A DNA stretch of 64,000 bases, from NCBI RefSeq assembly GCF_029168945.1, contig NC_083603.1, positions 36,739,396 through 36,803,395 on the forward strand, in the 5' to 3' direction. The notes under the pieces were generated by a model. That model had not been told where the DNA came from. It made no database searches and was given only the letters and a program-made list of their open reading frames with translations. Below are positions 32,301 to 44,860 of the stretch, piece after piece. The stretch is from Cannabis sativa (Eukaryota > Streptophyta > Magnoliopsida > Rosales > Cannabaceae). The position numbers and the translations under genes were made by a program. Positions within the stretch are counted from its first letter, which is position 1; each line of letters begins with the position of its first letter.

Positions 32301-34073
32301 ATTTGGCGGCATTACCTTTACGGGGAAAAGTGTGTAACCTATACCGACCATAAAAGTCTCAAGTATTTCTTTACTCAGAAAGATTTGAATATGAGACAAA
32401 GGCGTTGGTTGGAATTAGTGAAAGATTACGACTGTGAGATCCTCTATCACCCCGGAAAAGCCAATGTAGTGGCCGATGCCCTGAGCAGAAAGGGTCCCGG
32501 GCAAGTAGCTAGTATGGTTCAGATCTCACCTCAGCTAGCAGAGGATATGGTTAGATCCAGCATTGAGTTTGTGGTAGGTCAGCTTCACAACTTAACGCTG
32601 CAATTTGATCTGTTGGAAAGAATAAAAGTCGCTCAGATGACGGATCCAGAGTTAGTGAAGATCCGAGATGAGGTGTTGGCTGGTCAAGCCAAGGACTTTT
32701 CAGTGTCAGACAGTGGGATGCTTTTGTATAAAGCCAGGGTTTGTGTTCCGAATAGTGTGGAACTTAGGAATGAGATCTTTGAGGAGGCTCATTCTACCCC
32801 GTATTCTCTGCATCCCGGCACCACTAAGATGTACCAAGATTTGAAACCGTACTTCTGGTGGAGCGGTATGAAGAAGAATTCGGTAGAATTCGTATCGAGA
32901 TGCCTCACTTGTCAGCAGATTAAGGCTGAACATCAAAGACCAGCAGGGTTGTTGCAGGCTCTAACCCTACCAGAATGGAAATGGGAAGATATCACGATGG
33001 ATTTTGTGGTCGGGTTACCTAGGACCACGGGTTTGTTTGATTCCATCTGGGTAGTGGTGGATCGATTTACGAAATCTGCTCATTTTCTGCCGGTTAGAAC
33101 AACATTTACAGTGGATCAGTTTTCAGAATTGTATGTTACGGAGATCGTAAGACTTCACGGAGTACCGAAGTCTATAGTTTCGAACAGGGATCCGAAGTTC
33201 ACCTCCAAATTTTGGCAAAGTTTGCAAAGAACAATGGGTACAAAGCTGAAATTCAGTACAGCATTCCATCCTCAGACAGATGGTCAGTCCGAAAGGACAA
33301 TTCAAATATTGGAGGACATGTTGAGAGCCTGTGTTATGGACTTTGCAGGCTCATGGAATAAGTATCTACCGTTGATAGAATTTTCTTACAACAACAGTTA
33401 TCAGAGTACGATAGGGATGGCTCCCTACGAACTGTTATACGGTAGGAAGTGTAGATCTCCCATCCATTGGGATGAGACAGGGGAGAGAAAATACTTATGT
33501 CCAGAGTCAGTGCAACGGACCAATGAGGCGATAGAGAAGATAAAAGCTAGAATGCTTGCCTCACAGAGCAGACAGAAGAGTTACGCAGATCCGAAACGCA
33601 GAGATGTTGAGTTCCAAGTAGGGGAACATGTGTTCTTACGGGTATCTCCGATGAAGGGGATCAAACGTTTTGGGAAAAGAGGCAAGTTATGCCCTAGATT
33701 TACAGGACCTTTCGAGATTCTCGAGAAGATAGGTCAAGTGGCATATCGGTTAGCATTGCCTCCAGCCTTATCAGCAGTTCACAACGTATTCCATGTCTCG
33801 ATGTTGAGAAAATACGTTTCAGATCCCTCTCATATACTCAGTTATGAGAGTCTTGAGCTACAGCCAGACATGACTTATGAGGAACAGCCAGTGCAGATCC
33901 TGGATAGAAATGATAAAGTCCTTCGGAATAAGACCATAGCATTGGTCAAGGTTCTCTGGAGAAACAGCAAGGTGGAGGAAGCCACCTGGGAGCTAGAGTT
34001 AGATATGAGAGCTCAATATCCAGAGTTATTCAGGTTAGATTTCGGGGACGAAATCCTTTTAAGGGGGGGATAG
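29349..34073 (+). pseudogene. Tekay gag-pol with chromodomain, two stops in gag
   Basis: One frame throughout, broken only by TAG 29886-29888 and TAG 29928-29930, 42 bases apart in gag, both likely CAG to TAG. From 29949 it is open for 1374 residues. Order: gag ([18 protein letters not shown]), CCHC knuckle 30519-30560, protease FDSGATHSY 30705-30731, RT with FIDD 31713-31724, RNase H (VYCDASKQG, about 32150), integrase finger (HPGTT..; CLTCQQIK), integrase core, GPFEIL region and a chromodomain-like C-terminus ([16 protein letters not shown], about 33948). The first catalytic Asp (MDFV, 33000) and the Glu (QSER) are present, but the second is Asn (33183-33185) in a context that is normally SDRDP. 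The stop is TAG 34071-34073 at the polypurine tract. The chromodomain steers such elements to particular chromatin. Confidence 0.95.
34061..34070 (+). promoter_or_regulatory. Tekay polypurine tract
   Basis: AAGGGGGGGA, four bases before the 3' LTR and overlapping the end of pol. Confidence 0.85.
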
Positions 34074-34074
34074 T

Positions 34075-36414
34075 TTTAAAGCCCGCTTAGTTTAATTTAG
34101 AAATTAGCAGTTATTTATGATTAATTATGAAAATTATTTATAGCTATTTAAATAATTTATTATACTGTTATTTATGGAATTCAGAAATGCATTGCTATGT
34201 CATTCAGTAGTTTTCATATTTTGCATTTCCGGTGCCCGGTATTTTGGAACTCGGCGTTTGACTCAGTAGAAATCACAACTTAGTATGTTAGTAGTTTGGG
34301 ATGGGTTATTAGACATTGGGAATGTCGGGAATGGCCTGGAATTTAGAATTTCCCAAAAATACCCCTTTAATGATTTTTATGTGGTTTTAGTGTGGAGGGG
34401 CAAATTGGTCTTTTTGCCCCATTGTTGTTTTGTCTTTAGTGAGTTTATTAAATGAAAATAGATGTTTATTTTATGTGTTTAATTGGCTGAAATGAGGTTA
34501 TATGTTATGTGAGTTTATTTCATTTTATCAAAAATTACTAAGTTTAAAAAAATAGAAATTGGAAAAAAGCTCTCTTTCTCTCTTTCCCTCTCCTTTTCGG
34601 CTTCATTGTGCAGCAAGGAAAAAGGGATTTTTCCTTGTGAATCTTGTAATTTTCAGCAAGTGTTGGGTGATCTTTGAAGAGGTATTCCTTTGTCTAATCC
34701 TCTTATCTTGTTTCTTGAAGTTTTTGAAGTAAAATGATAGGTTGCATATAGTTTTGGATGGCTGTTGTTGTTGTGTTTATTTGTTGTTTGCAGAAGCTTA
34801 TTTAGGTCTAAAATGATTGGATTATCTAGGTTTTAATGCATGCTTACCATCATGTTTAAAGTTATGATTTTTCTAAGCTAAAACTATGATTTTTGAAAGA
34901 AATTGTATAATCTGTTGCTGGGTTGTTGCTTGATGTTTTAGTTGTTTTCAGAGGTTGTAATATGCTTGTTTAAGTAGATTTAATCAGGTTTGAATGCATG
35001 TTAGAGGGATTTGCTCAAGTTTGAGTTTAGAACTCAAAGCTTGAGCTTTTATGGTGTTTTTCATATCTGTGATTTCTGGGTTGTTTTAGTGCTTTGAAAA
35101 TACTCTTTGGGGTATTTAGAGCAGGTCTGGAAGGTTTGGTATGAATTGGGTTTGATTTGGTTGAGTTATGGAATTTTGTGTGTTTCCTGCGAGGAACCGG
35201 AATTCTGGTTGTGCAACCGGAATTCCGAATGGGGGTCCAGTAATTCCCAGAACCGGTCTACCGGTTGGGGAATTTTCAGAAATCCTAGTTTTCCTCGTTT
35301 TTATGTTTTAGGGGGTATTGCCATGCTTTTTATCGATAGGGAAACTTTTAGTTCCTAGTTTAAGTCCCCGGGAAGTGATTTAGCGTTTCACTTATAGTGT
35401 TGTGATTTTTATGGTTTAGGAGCCTGTAATCCGCCCCTCAGCTAAAGTTCCAGTCAGGTTGACCGGCACACCTGAATTCGGAATCCAGGTAAGATTAGTA
35501 TAACGGTATGCATATGTAGATTACATGTTTAGCGAGCATGTAGGAAGCCTGTTAGATTACATTAGTTATGTATGTTGGCTTCGAACCATCCAACCCTGTC
35601 ACGTCGGTACAGGCTGGAGTATGACCAGCAGCCGGAGTATGACCGGTTCAACCGATCAGGCTGACACTTGGTTGGTGGTTCCGTACTATTGACGTATCCC
35701 GTCTGTACAGGCTGGAGTATGACCAGCAGCCGGAGTATGACCGGTTCGACCGATCAGGTGGATATAGTAACACGTCGGTACAGGCTGGAGTATGACCAAC
35801 AACCGGAGTATGACCGGTTCGACCGATCAGGTTGTTACGTGTCAATAGTACCGTCCCTATGAACGTTCAGAACTCAGTACCATGTTGGACATGGCAGTAG
35901 TGGCTCAGTACCGTGTTGGACACGGCAGTAGCGGGACTCAGTATCGTGTTGGACACGACAGTTAGGGTTATGATCAGGGGTATGGGCGTCTGATCATGAC
36001 CGGGATTTATGTATGAGTATTATTATGCTTTTCTTACTGAGTCTGTCGACTCACAGTTCTACATTTATGTGTAGGTAAAGGCAAGGCTAAAGCTGATGGA
36101 CCGTGAGCGAGCTTGTGAAGATTGTACATGTCGGGGCGGTTAGGCCTGGAGCGTACGATCATCGGGACAGCGAGGCTGATTTTGTAACTGGTCGCTAGGC
36201 GACTTTTATTTTGTGTATCAGTTAAATAGTTAAAACTTTTTGTAAATGATTTTGTAATCGGGATCCCGAGTCTTTTGTAATATTATTTTATAAGTTTAAT
36301 TAAAAAGCAAAATTTTTAATTAATCTCGTTTTCCATAAACCTCGTTGATTAGCAACGAGCTGCACAACATGTTTAAAAATCACGTAATACGCCTATGTTA
36401 GTTAGGGTGTTACA
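34075..36414 (+). repeat. Tekay element 3' LTR
   Basis: Matches the 5' LTR; its first bases are TTT where the 5' LTR has TGT, so the 3' copy has lost the canonical TG start. It lacks 20 bases of the palindrome cluster. Confidence 0.92.
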
Positions 36415-36770
36415 CTATTCTTCCTTCATATTTCGAACCTATCTTAGTGATTAGAGTAGTGCCCACACACATCAAGCAATACCTCAATCATAGTGAGGAA
36501 GATCGTGAAGAAAGATCATCAGTAAAGGAGATTCTGCATCAAGGATTCAGAGAAAGAAGATCCAGGTTCAGATCTTGATAATACTCTGCTACAGAAAGGA
36601 TTCAAGGGTTAGAGATCTGAACGGAAGGAGTCATTTAATTCCGCTGCACCCAATGTAAGGTTTCTTAAACTTTATATGTGTTTAATTTATCGTTTTAGAA
36701 AGTTCTTATTTAGGATGTTAATAAACATACTTGTGAGTAGATCTAAGATCCTGGTAAATAATTTCCAACA
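36415..36770 (+). repeat. Angela element 2, 5' LTR, second part
   Basis: CTATTCTTCC to CCAACA, matching 44505-44860 of the 3' LTR with few changes. It completes the 5' LTR after the nested element. Confidence 0.9.
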
Positions 36771-36772
36771 AC

Positions 36773-36784
36773 TGGCCTCAGAGC
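36773..36784 (+). promoter_or_regulatory. Angela element 2 primer-binding site, altered
   Basis: TGGCCTCAGAGC two bases after the LTR. A related copy at 53589-53600 (minus) has the initiator-Met site TGGTATCAGAGC, so two bases have changed here. Confidence 0.8.
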
Positions 36785-39245
36785 CATGGTAATTGATTTA
36801 CTTGCAAGAAATTTGGACTTTAAAACGATTGTTTGTTTGTTTTTGGATGGTATCATGTTGTATTGAGTGTTATTTGATGATTGATTGATGTTTGTAAATT
36901 TTCGTGAAAAATAATTGCGATTCTGTTTCTGGAATTATTTTTATTGGATAGTATGGAAAAAATTAAGCAAGTTAGCCTTTTACAGAACTCAATTTCGATT
37001 TTATTTGAATTAGTTATGAATTTTTGAAGATTTGAAAAAATCGAGGCTGTTCTGAAATTTTCCTGCGATCGCGAAAACTGTCCGTACAGCTCACAATTTT
37101 TTCGTTTTTCTTCGATTTTTCATGCTTTTTCATGGAATTAACTTCCGATTATAATCATGTAATTTTTAAATGATATAAGATATTTTGCTAATTTTTTAAA
37201 TTTTGTTATTTTATTTATTTAAATTACATCTAAAATTTGAAAAAGATATTTATTTATCTTTTCTAATTTTTTATTTAATTTTTATTTATAAAATAACATT
37301 TAAAATTTAAAAGTAGTTAGCAAATTTTTGAAATGATATTTAGGTTGGTTGAAAGCTAATTTTTCAAAATTGTAGGTTTAATTTTAAATTTAAATATTTA
37401 AATAATTTTTCGAATTTTTTTTTATTTTTTTTAATTTTTTCAAATTTTTTTTTCATTAATTATTTTCGAAATTAATTATTTAATTTAAAAATTAAATAAA
37501 TCCTACATCCAACTATCCAACTAACATTGTTGCAGGAGTATGTGTTTTAACTTGTGTGTAAGTTTTCAAAACCTATTATTACTTGATTGCAAATAGTCAT
37601 GGTTACTTTTTGCCAGATCTAATGATCTGATGGCTCCCTTGGTCAAGATAATAATTTGTAACAGGTATATTTACAATCTTCTTTCATCTGTGTATGACCT
37701 AGCAACATGATAGGATCCATCCAAAGTGTGCCTGTGTGAGCCTATGTGTTTAATTTTATTATAGATGCATATAGGTTGTTGTTGCTAAAATAAATTATCA
37801 TAGTTCTTGATAGAATTTATTTAGGCCCATTTAGTTTATTGGCCTATTCAATTAATAACAGTTGTTCTTATTAAGGTTAAATTCCTCTCTTTTGGGCCTT
37901 GTGTGAGAGTTGGGAGCCATAGAAGTGGGTACGACATACTGAACCCAGCATCCCCTCACATAAACCACCCCAATTGTGAAGGCCCATTTGCCTGATTTGA
38001 ATGACTGTACTAGGTTAATTACACTAGTTTAACCTAAATAAAATTGATTAGCAACATAATTAATTTCATTTATTTTAAAATTAATTTAGAAAATCATAGT
38101 TTAAAGAATTTTAAATTCTAAGCTAAACTATATGTATTTTCTTGCATTTAATTAAATATAGAATTATAACCATCTAGATTCTTTCTGAAGCTTATTTTAA
38201 ATTTTTCATTAAATATTCCTATTTAAGTTGATATTTAGTTGTTTACAACTAACCAACTTAAATCTGAATATCTTTTGAATTTAAAATTTCAAAATTAAGT
38301 TGAGGAATTTTAGGCATTGGTTATTAAGATTCTTTAGATATTTTTTAAGTTAATATCTTTTCAAATATTAACTTAAAATGGAATATCTTCAAATTAAGTG
38401 GTTATAACTTAATTTTAAATTTAATTAAATCTAATTTGAAAGATATTTAAGTTGATTTTTTAGATTCTTCTAAAACAACTTAAACAAGATATTTTCAAAT
38501 TTGTTCCATTTATTATTCAAATTTATTTTTTGAATTTAATTAATAATTGAAAATTAATTAAAGTTGATTTTTTTTTTTATTTAAATCAACTTTGATTTGT
38601 AATTTTTCATTATTATATTATGGAACTTGTTCGATATTTATTTGAATTTATTTTTCAAATTTAAATAATAATTGAAAATTAATTAAAGTTGATTTTTTAT
38701 TTAAACCAACTTTAGTTTGTAATTTTTCATTATTATAATATCGAATTTAAATGATTATACAAAATACATATAATATTTTTTAAATAATGAGCTTTTTATC
38801 AAGAGACATTCGATCTCCATTGTGGGTTTTACACCGCGTTTGTTTTAGTGAGTAATCCTCCCTAATGGAGGAACGTTCATTAGCAATTTCACACCGTTTA
38901 ACCTTGCATGATAAGTAGTTTGTAAGTGTTTTGTATGGTATAGATCACCCTAATGGTGGCGACCATACTTGACTGGCAAGTTATGAAACAATGGTGGAAG
39001 CTCATAAGATAGAATTGCCTTGACTCTCGCCTAAACGGGACAACGCTGAATTCCAATCTTGATCGAATAAAAGGTTGCTAGAATGGTTATCATTTTAGAT
39101 GAGCTGACAACTCTATTCAATGGATGATGCTTTGACTCTCGCCTAAACGGGACACTGTATCAGTTTGTTGAAATACCTTGGAAAATAAACTATGTTAGAT
39201 TTAGTATTTCTATAACATATGTCATTACTTGTTATTTTCTAAACT
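36785..39245 (+). other. Long AT-rich leader of Angela element 2
   Basis: About 2.5 kb without a coding frame. It holds a perfect 12-bp inverted repeat (TTAAGTTAATAT / ATATTAACTTAA, loop 8) at 38345-38376; a tandem duplication of period 125 starting at about 38541 and 38666; and two copies of TGACTCTCGCCTAAACGGGACA (a 22-mer; core GACTCTCGCCTAAACGGGAC) near 39022 and 39133. The same hairpin and the GGGAC blocks occur in the minus-strand copia copy at 49940-53600, so these are family features. Function unknown; packaging or RNA-structure roles are possible. Confidence 0.6.
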
Positions 39246-42200
39246 GTGTATGAATTTATGAGCCAAAACCTTACTTCTGTTTTATTGATGTGTTGTAGTG
39301 TCATTATGAATAACCCACACCCCGATCCTCTCTTAGTTACTATCTTAGCAAAAGAACTCTATAGTGTGAAAATGCATCCTGGTAGTTGCATTAACTCGCA
39401 CCTGTTGATGATGAATCTGAAGTTCCAAAAGGCAAATCTACTAGGAATTGATTTATAAAGAGAACAATGGGTCCAACTTATCCTTAATAGTCTTCCTCCG
39501 GAGTATAATGAATTTATTATCTCTTACATGATCAACAATTCTAACTCCTCCGACATGGACAAGCTCAAAGCAGAATTACGAGCCCATGAACGGAACTTGA
39601 TTGCAATGGGTCCCCCTGGGTTTGCAATCAATAATCGAAGGAAAAGGACTAGGTATGAAGGATCTAGCAAAACTGCTTCTTCAAGTACAATTATCAGACA
39701 TAATCTTCTATGTTCGAATTGTAATGGAAAGGGTCATCATGAAGAACGATGTCCCAGGCTTCTAAACAATTCAAACGAAGGTAATGCTTTTGTCTTTGAA
39801 TCATGTGTTTTAGAGAACGACAAATCCATCTGGATTGTTGATTCTGGGTCTACTAACCATGTATGTTCTTCACTGCAGTTGCTTGAAACTTGGGAAAATC
39901 TTCTTCCAGGAGAGTTAAAGCTTAAAGTTGGCAATGGCGAATTAGTATCGGTCAAAGCTAGAGGAAAAGCCCGCATCAAGTTTCAACAAAGATTTTTAAT
40001 TTTAGAAAATGTTTTATTTATTCCAAACTTTAGTAGAAACTTGATTAGTGTCTCATGTTTGCAAACACAATCTTATATATTGAATTTTTCGAGTACAAAT
40101 TGTTCAATTTCTCGTAATGGATTTCAAATATGTGTTGCTATAATGGAACAAGGGCTTTATCTTTTAAGACCGAGTACTCAAATCTCCCTAATAGTGAACT
40201 TTTCAGTGTAGCTAGACCTAGAAACCTAAAAAGAAAAGAGATTGATAATGATGATCAAACTTATCTATGGCATTTACGTTTAGGTCATATAGGCTTTGAT
40301 AGACTCAATAGGCTCACTAAAGACGGTCCATTGAAAAATGTCGTCTTAGGTGAATTGCCAGTATGCGAGTCCTGCCTAGAAGGAAAAATGACTAAACGTT
40401 CTTTCTCTGCAAAGGGAGAGCGTGCCAAAATCCCTCTAGGATTAGTGCATTCCAATGTCTGTGGACCTTTGAATGTCAAAGCCCGAGGTGGTTATGAGTA
40501 TTTTGTCACTTTCATTGACGATTTCTCTAGATATAGTTTCCTTTACCTAATGCAAAAGAAATCTGAAACGTTTGAAAAGTTTCAGGAGTTTCATGCTTTG
40601 GCCCAAAACCAATTAGGTAAATCATTAAAGATCTTGCGAACTGATAGGGGTGTAGAATATATGGATATGCAGTTCAAAGATCATTTAATTGAACTTGGAA
40701 TTGAATCCCAATACACTGCCCCAACCACTCCTCAACAAAATGGAGTTGCAGAAAGAAAAAATCGCACTCTTTTGGAAATGGTTAGGTCTATGCTGAGTTA
40801 TTCAACTCTGTCTACGTCCTTCTGGGGATATGCTATACAGATGGCAAATGACATTCTTAATGTTGTTCCATCTAAAGCAGTCCCTAAGACACCCGTCGAA
40901 CTTTGGAATGGTCGAACACCTAGTTTACGCCATTACAGAATTTGGGGGTGCCCTGCTCATGTCTTAAGAAAGAAAGAAGGCAAACTTGAATCACGTACCG
41001 AAGTATGCATGTTTGTCGAAAATTCTAAAGAGACTAGGGGTGGACTATTTTATAGTCACAAGGATAATAAAGTGTTTGTTTCTACAAATGCTACTTTCCT
41101 TGAAGAGAACTATATTAAAGACTACAAACCGAAAAGTAAAGTTGTTCTAGAGGAATTGTTATCAGATATAAGTCCTTCCAATGTTCCGTCCTCTTCCACT
41201 CGTGAAGAAGACAATCCCACTCCCCTAGTTGAACAAACTGAGAAATCTACTACTAAAGTTTCTGTTCAGAAGACAACTGTACCTCGTCGTAGTGGGAGGG
41301 TTTCCACAAAACCTGATCGTTATGGCTTGGATGGTGAAATCAATATGGTCGTAGGTGACGGTATTGATGACGATCCATTAACCTATAAACAGGCAATGGC
41401 TAGTTCGCAACGGAAACGGTGGTCAGCTGGCATGGATTCAGAAATGGATTCCATGAAAAAGAACAAAGTCTGGGAATATGTAGACGCACCTGACGACTAT
41501 CATCTGATAGGATGCAAGTGGGTTTACAAGAAGAAAAGAGGAGCTGGAGGCGAAGTCGAAACTTTTAAAGCTAGACTTGTAGCCAAGGGTTATACCCAAA
41601 GAGAAGGCGTGGACTATGAGGAAACTTTTAGTCCTGTTGCCATGCTCAAATCCATCCGAATTCTTCTCTCCATAGCTGCTGCTTTCGATTATGAAATCTG
41701 GCAAATGGATGTCAAGACTGCCTTCCTTAATGGGGTACTTGAAGAAACCATCTATATGGAGCAACCAGAAGGTTATGTTCTTCACAGGCGGGGAAAAGAA
41801 AGTTTGCAAGTTAAACAGGTCTATCTATGGACTTAAGCAAGCTTCTCGCTCATGGAACAAAAGGTTTGATGAAATCATCAAAACCTACGGCTTTCTTTAG
41901 AATGAAGATGAACCTTGTGTTTACCAACTCAAGGAAGACCAAGTAGTAGTATTCCTGGTCCTTTATGTTGATGACATTTTGATCATTGGAAACAATGTCA
42001 AGAAAATGACTCACATCAAGGAATGGCTCAACACTCAATTCGATATGAAAGATTTGGATGAAGCAGCCTATGTTCTTGGTATTCAGATTATCAGAAACCG
42101 GAAGAACAGATCTCTTGCTCTCTCTCAAACAACCTACATAGACAAAGTCTTAGAGAGATTCTCCATGAGCAACACCAATGGGGAAAACATGCCTTCTAGA

Positions 42201-42941
42201 TATGGTATTCGTCTATCTAAGGAACAGTCTCCGACTGATCCTCAAGAGATAGAGGACATGGCGAAAATTCCTTATGCCTCTGCAGTTGGAAGTCTAATGT
42301 ATGCAATGTTATGCACTAGACCTGACATCTGTTATGCTGTTGGAATCGTGAGCAGGTATCAGTCTAATCTAGGACAAGAACATTGGAATGAAATTAAGTA
42401 TATTTTGAAATACTTAAAGAGTACAAGGAATCTTGTGTTAGTCTACAAGGGTGGTGCTTTAAATCCCATAGGCTACACTGATTCAGATTTCCAGGCAAGT
42501 CTTGAAGACAGGAAATCTACATCTGGGATTTTGTTTACTCTTGGGGGTGGAGCAGTGGTTTGGAGAAGTGCTAAACAAACCGCGATATCGGACTCAACTA
42601 TGGAAGCTGAATACATAGCAGCAGCCGAAGCTGCTAAAGAACTTGTTTGGCTAAGAAAGTTCTTGACCAGCATAGGAGTTGTTCCTGGAATGGAAAAGCC
42701 TCTGGTACTACTCTGTGATAACAATGGAGCAATAGCAAACAGCAAAGAACCTCGAAGCCACAAGAGAAGCAAACACATTGAAAGGAAGTATCACATTATC
42801 AGAGAATACGTGGCAAGAGGGGATGTACTAGTTGAGAAAGTTGACACAGAGGACAACCTAGCTGATCCATTCACCAAAGTCTTGACCATGACAGCCTTTG
42901 AAAAGCACCGTCAGAATTTAGGATTAATTGATATGTACTAA
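39246..42941 (+). pseudogene. Angela element 2 gag-pol, frameshifted and with stops
   Basis: Gag is recognisable only from its middle (KMHPGSCINSHLLMMNLKFQ), stop near 39456, CCHC knuckle 39711-39752, protease WIVDSGSTNHVC 39831-39866. The frame changes near 40160. Integrase follows: HLRLGHIGF finger and a core with RTDRG and VAERKNRT, but Asn (40454-40456) replaces the first catalytic Asp (a SDVCGP block in this family). A second frame change lies near 41790 in RT, then TAG 41898-41900 (CAG to TAG), YVDD 41964-41975, RNase H (GYTDSDFQ, STMEAEYIAAAEA) and the end at 42941. Integrase before RT confirms copia. Confidence 0.92.
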
Positions 42942-42959
42942 TTAGTTTTATATTAGTGC

Positions 42960-42970
42960 AAGTGGGAGTT
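42960..42970 (+). promoter_or_regulatory. Angela element 2 polypurine tract
   Basis: AAGTGGGAGTT directly before the 3' LTR. The same string precedes the LTR of the copy ending at 58854. Confidence 0.8.
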
Positions 42971-44860
42971 TGTTAGGTTTTATGCCCTAAATAAAACTCC
43001 ATTTCAATGTAATCTATTTTATTCAACACCAATAAAGAAACAGAAGTATTTTTCATTCATTTGTGTATGTTTTGGTTCACTTTATCTATAGCTTGTCTAT
43101 TTGATTTATAAATTCATCTTAAACCCTTTTCACATATTTGATCATGTTTATTGTGTTGTCATCACATTGGAAAGTAAACATGACTATGTGAATAAAGTTT
43201 CCTAGATTTATCAGACACAGGGTTTTACTGATATGATAATCTACAACAAGAGTTTACTTGTATTTGGAGAAATACTATGTTCTTTCCAGAACATTGGTTA
43301 AAGTAAAGCTCAGGTTGGATGCATGGAGTATGCATCGGAAGGGACCGATATTGAACTTTGACTTAGATTTAATTAAACTTACCGTAGAATCTATTCAAGT
43401 CAATATCGCCAAGTTGATCCTAGATCAAATGATCTTAATCCTGTTATGATTAGGCTCAATCTTGAAAGGCTATTCGTTTTCTTTGATTTGTTAGTTAAGC
43501 CTACTTCTAGGTCAGGGTGATACGTACATTTTGGGAACACGGTAGTACAATTGAGTGGGAGCGCTAGCATAATCATGGAATCTATAGCTTCTACCTGGCG
43601 AATAGTAAGGAAAGGATGATCTCCTTCGAGCTTGACCAAACGAAAATAAATGGTGGAGATCTCATTTCACATAAGCTGAAATATCATTTATACGGGGTCA
43701 AGTGTTTTAAGGATAAAATACATAGTAGGGTGTTACGGTAATTTAATCCCTTTACTGTGTAGATCATTCATATAGAGGATCATTGATCACATTAGGATTA
43801 TAACAATGGATAACTAATGATGTGTCTATATGGTGGAACATATAGAGCATTCTATATACTGAGAGTGCAATTCCAAATTCTATGCGTGGATTCAACGAAG
43901 AATTAATAAGTTAGTGAATTTTAGTGCTAAATTCTTGATCTACTTATTGGAAGCTCGGTTATATAGACCCATGGTCCCCCCACTAGTTGAGATAATATTG
44001 TTTGTAAGACTCATGTAATTGGTTTTGACTAATCAATTATAATTCACAAATTAGACTATGTCTATTTGTGAAATTTTCACTAAGTAAGGGCGAAATTGTA
44101 AAGAAAGAGTTAATAGGGGCATATTTGTTAATTATGATACTTTGTATGGTTCAATTAATAAATATGATAAATGACAATATTATTTAATAATTATTTATAG
44201 TTATTAAATAGTTAGAATTGGCATTTAAATGATTGAATTAGGAAATTGGCATTTTTGAGAAAATCAGATACAAAAGGTGTTAAAATTGCAAAATTGCAAA
44301 AAGCAAGGCCCAATCCACTAAGCCATGGCCGGCCACCTTTGTAGGTTTTTTAAGTTGTTTTTTTCATTATTTTAATGCCATATAATTCAAATCTAACCCT
44401 AGTGGAATGCTATAAATAGATAGTGAAGGCTTCAGGAAAATTACACTTTCTGAATCAGAAAAACCTGAGCCTCCTCTCTCTTCTCTAGCCGCCACTCTCA
44501 CTCTCTATTCTTCCTTCATATTTCAAACCTATCTTAGTGATTAGAGTAGTGCCCACACACATCAAGCAATACCTCAATCATAGCGAGGAAGATCGTGAAG
44601 AAAGATCATCAGCAAAGGAGATTCTGCATCAAGGATTCAGAGAAAGAAGATCCAGGTTCAGATCTTGATAATACTCTGCTACAGAAAGGATTCAAGGGTT
44701 AGAGATCTGAACGGAAGGAGTCATTTAATTCCGCTGCACCCAATGTAAGGTTTCTTAAACTTTATATGTGTTTAATTTATTGTTTTAGAAAGTTCTTATT
44801 TAGGATGTTAATAAACATACTTGTGAGTAGATCTAAGATCCTAGTAAAATATTTCCAACA
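42971..44860 (+). repeat. Angela element 2, 3' LTR
   Basis: Uninterrupted 1890-bp LTR; it serves as the empty-site reference for the Tekay insertion in the 5' LTR. Confidence 0.93.
43400..43639 (-). other. 79-residue antisense ORF, Angela 3' LTR copy
   Basis: Same frame as in the 5' LTR with about three residue changes (for example PLL to PFL and DLK to DLE). See the 25673-25912 entry for doubts. Confidence 0.3.

Larger units (their letters stand above)
26748..36414 (+). mobile_element. Tekay/Del chromovirus (Ty3/gypsy) nested in the Angela 5' LTR
   Basis: LTRs of 2355 and 2340 bp (26748-29102 and 34075-36414) enclose gag, protease, RT, RNase H, integrase and a C-terminal chromodomain, the chromovirus order. 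The primer site is of initiator-Met type and the polypurine tract is AAGGGGGGGA. Flanks are CTCTC and CTATT; no matching target duplication is visible, and the left flank is a CT microsatellite. A few dozen LTR differences are seen by eye, including 20 bases present only in the left LTR near 27925. Confidence 0.93.
25244..44860 (+). mobile_element. Angela-type Ty1/copia element 2, split by a Tekay element
   Basis: LTRs TGTTAGG..CCAACA with 5-base duplications TTAAG at 25239-25243 and 44861-44865. The 3' LTR is 1890 bp. The 5' LTR is 1860 bp in two pieces, with a deletion of about 30 bases near 26150. Without the nested element the copy is about 9.95 kb. Long LTRs, the initiator-Met-like primer site and pol motifs such as KARGGYEYFVTFIDDFSRY place it with Angela/Tnt1-like copia. 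An unusually long AT-rich leader separates the primer site from gag. Confidence 0.93.
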
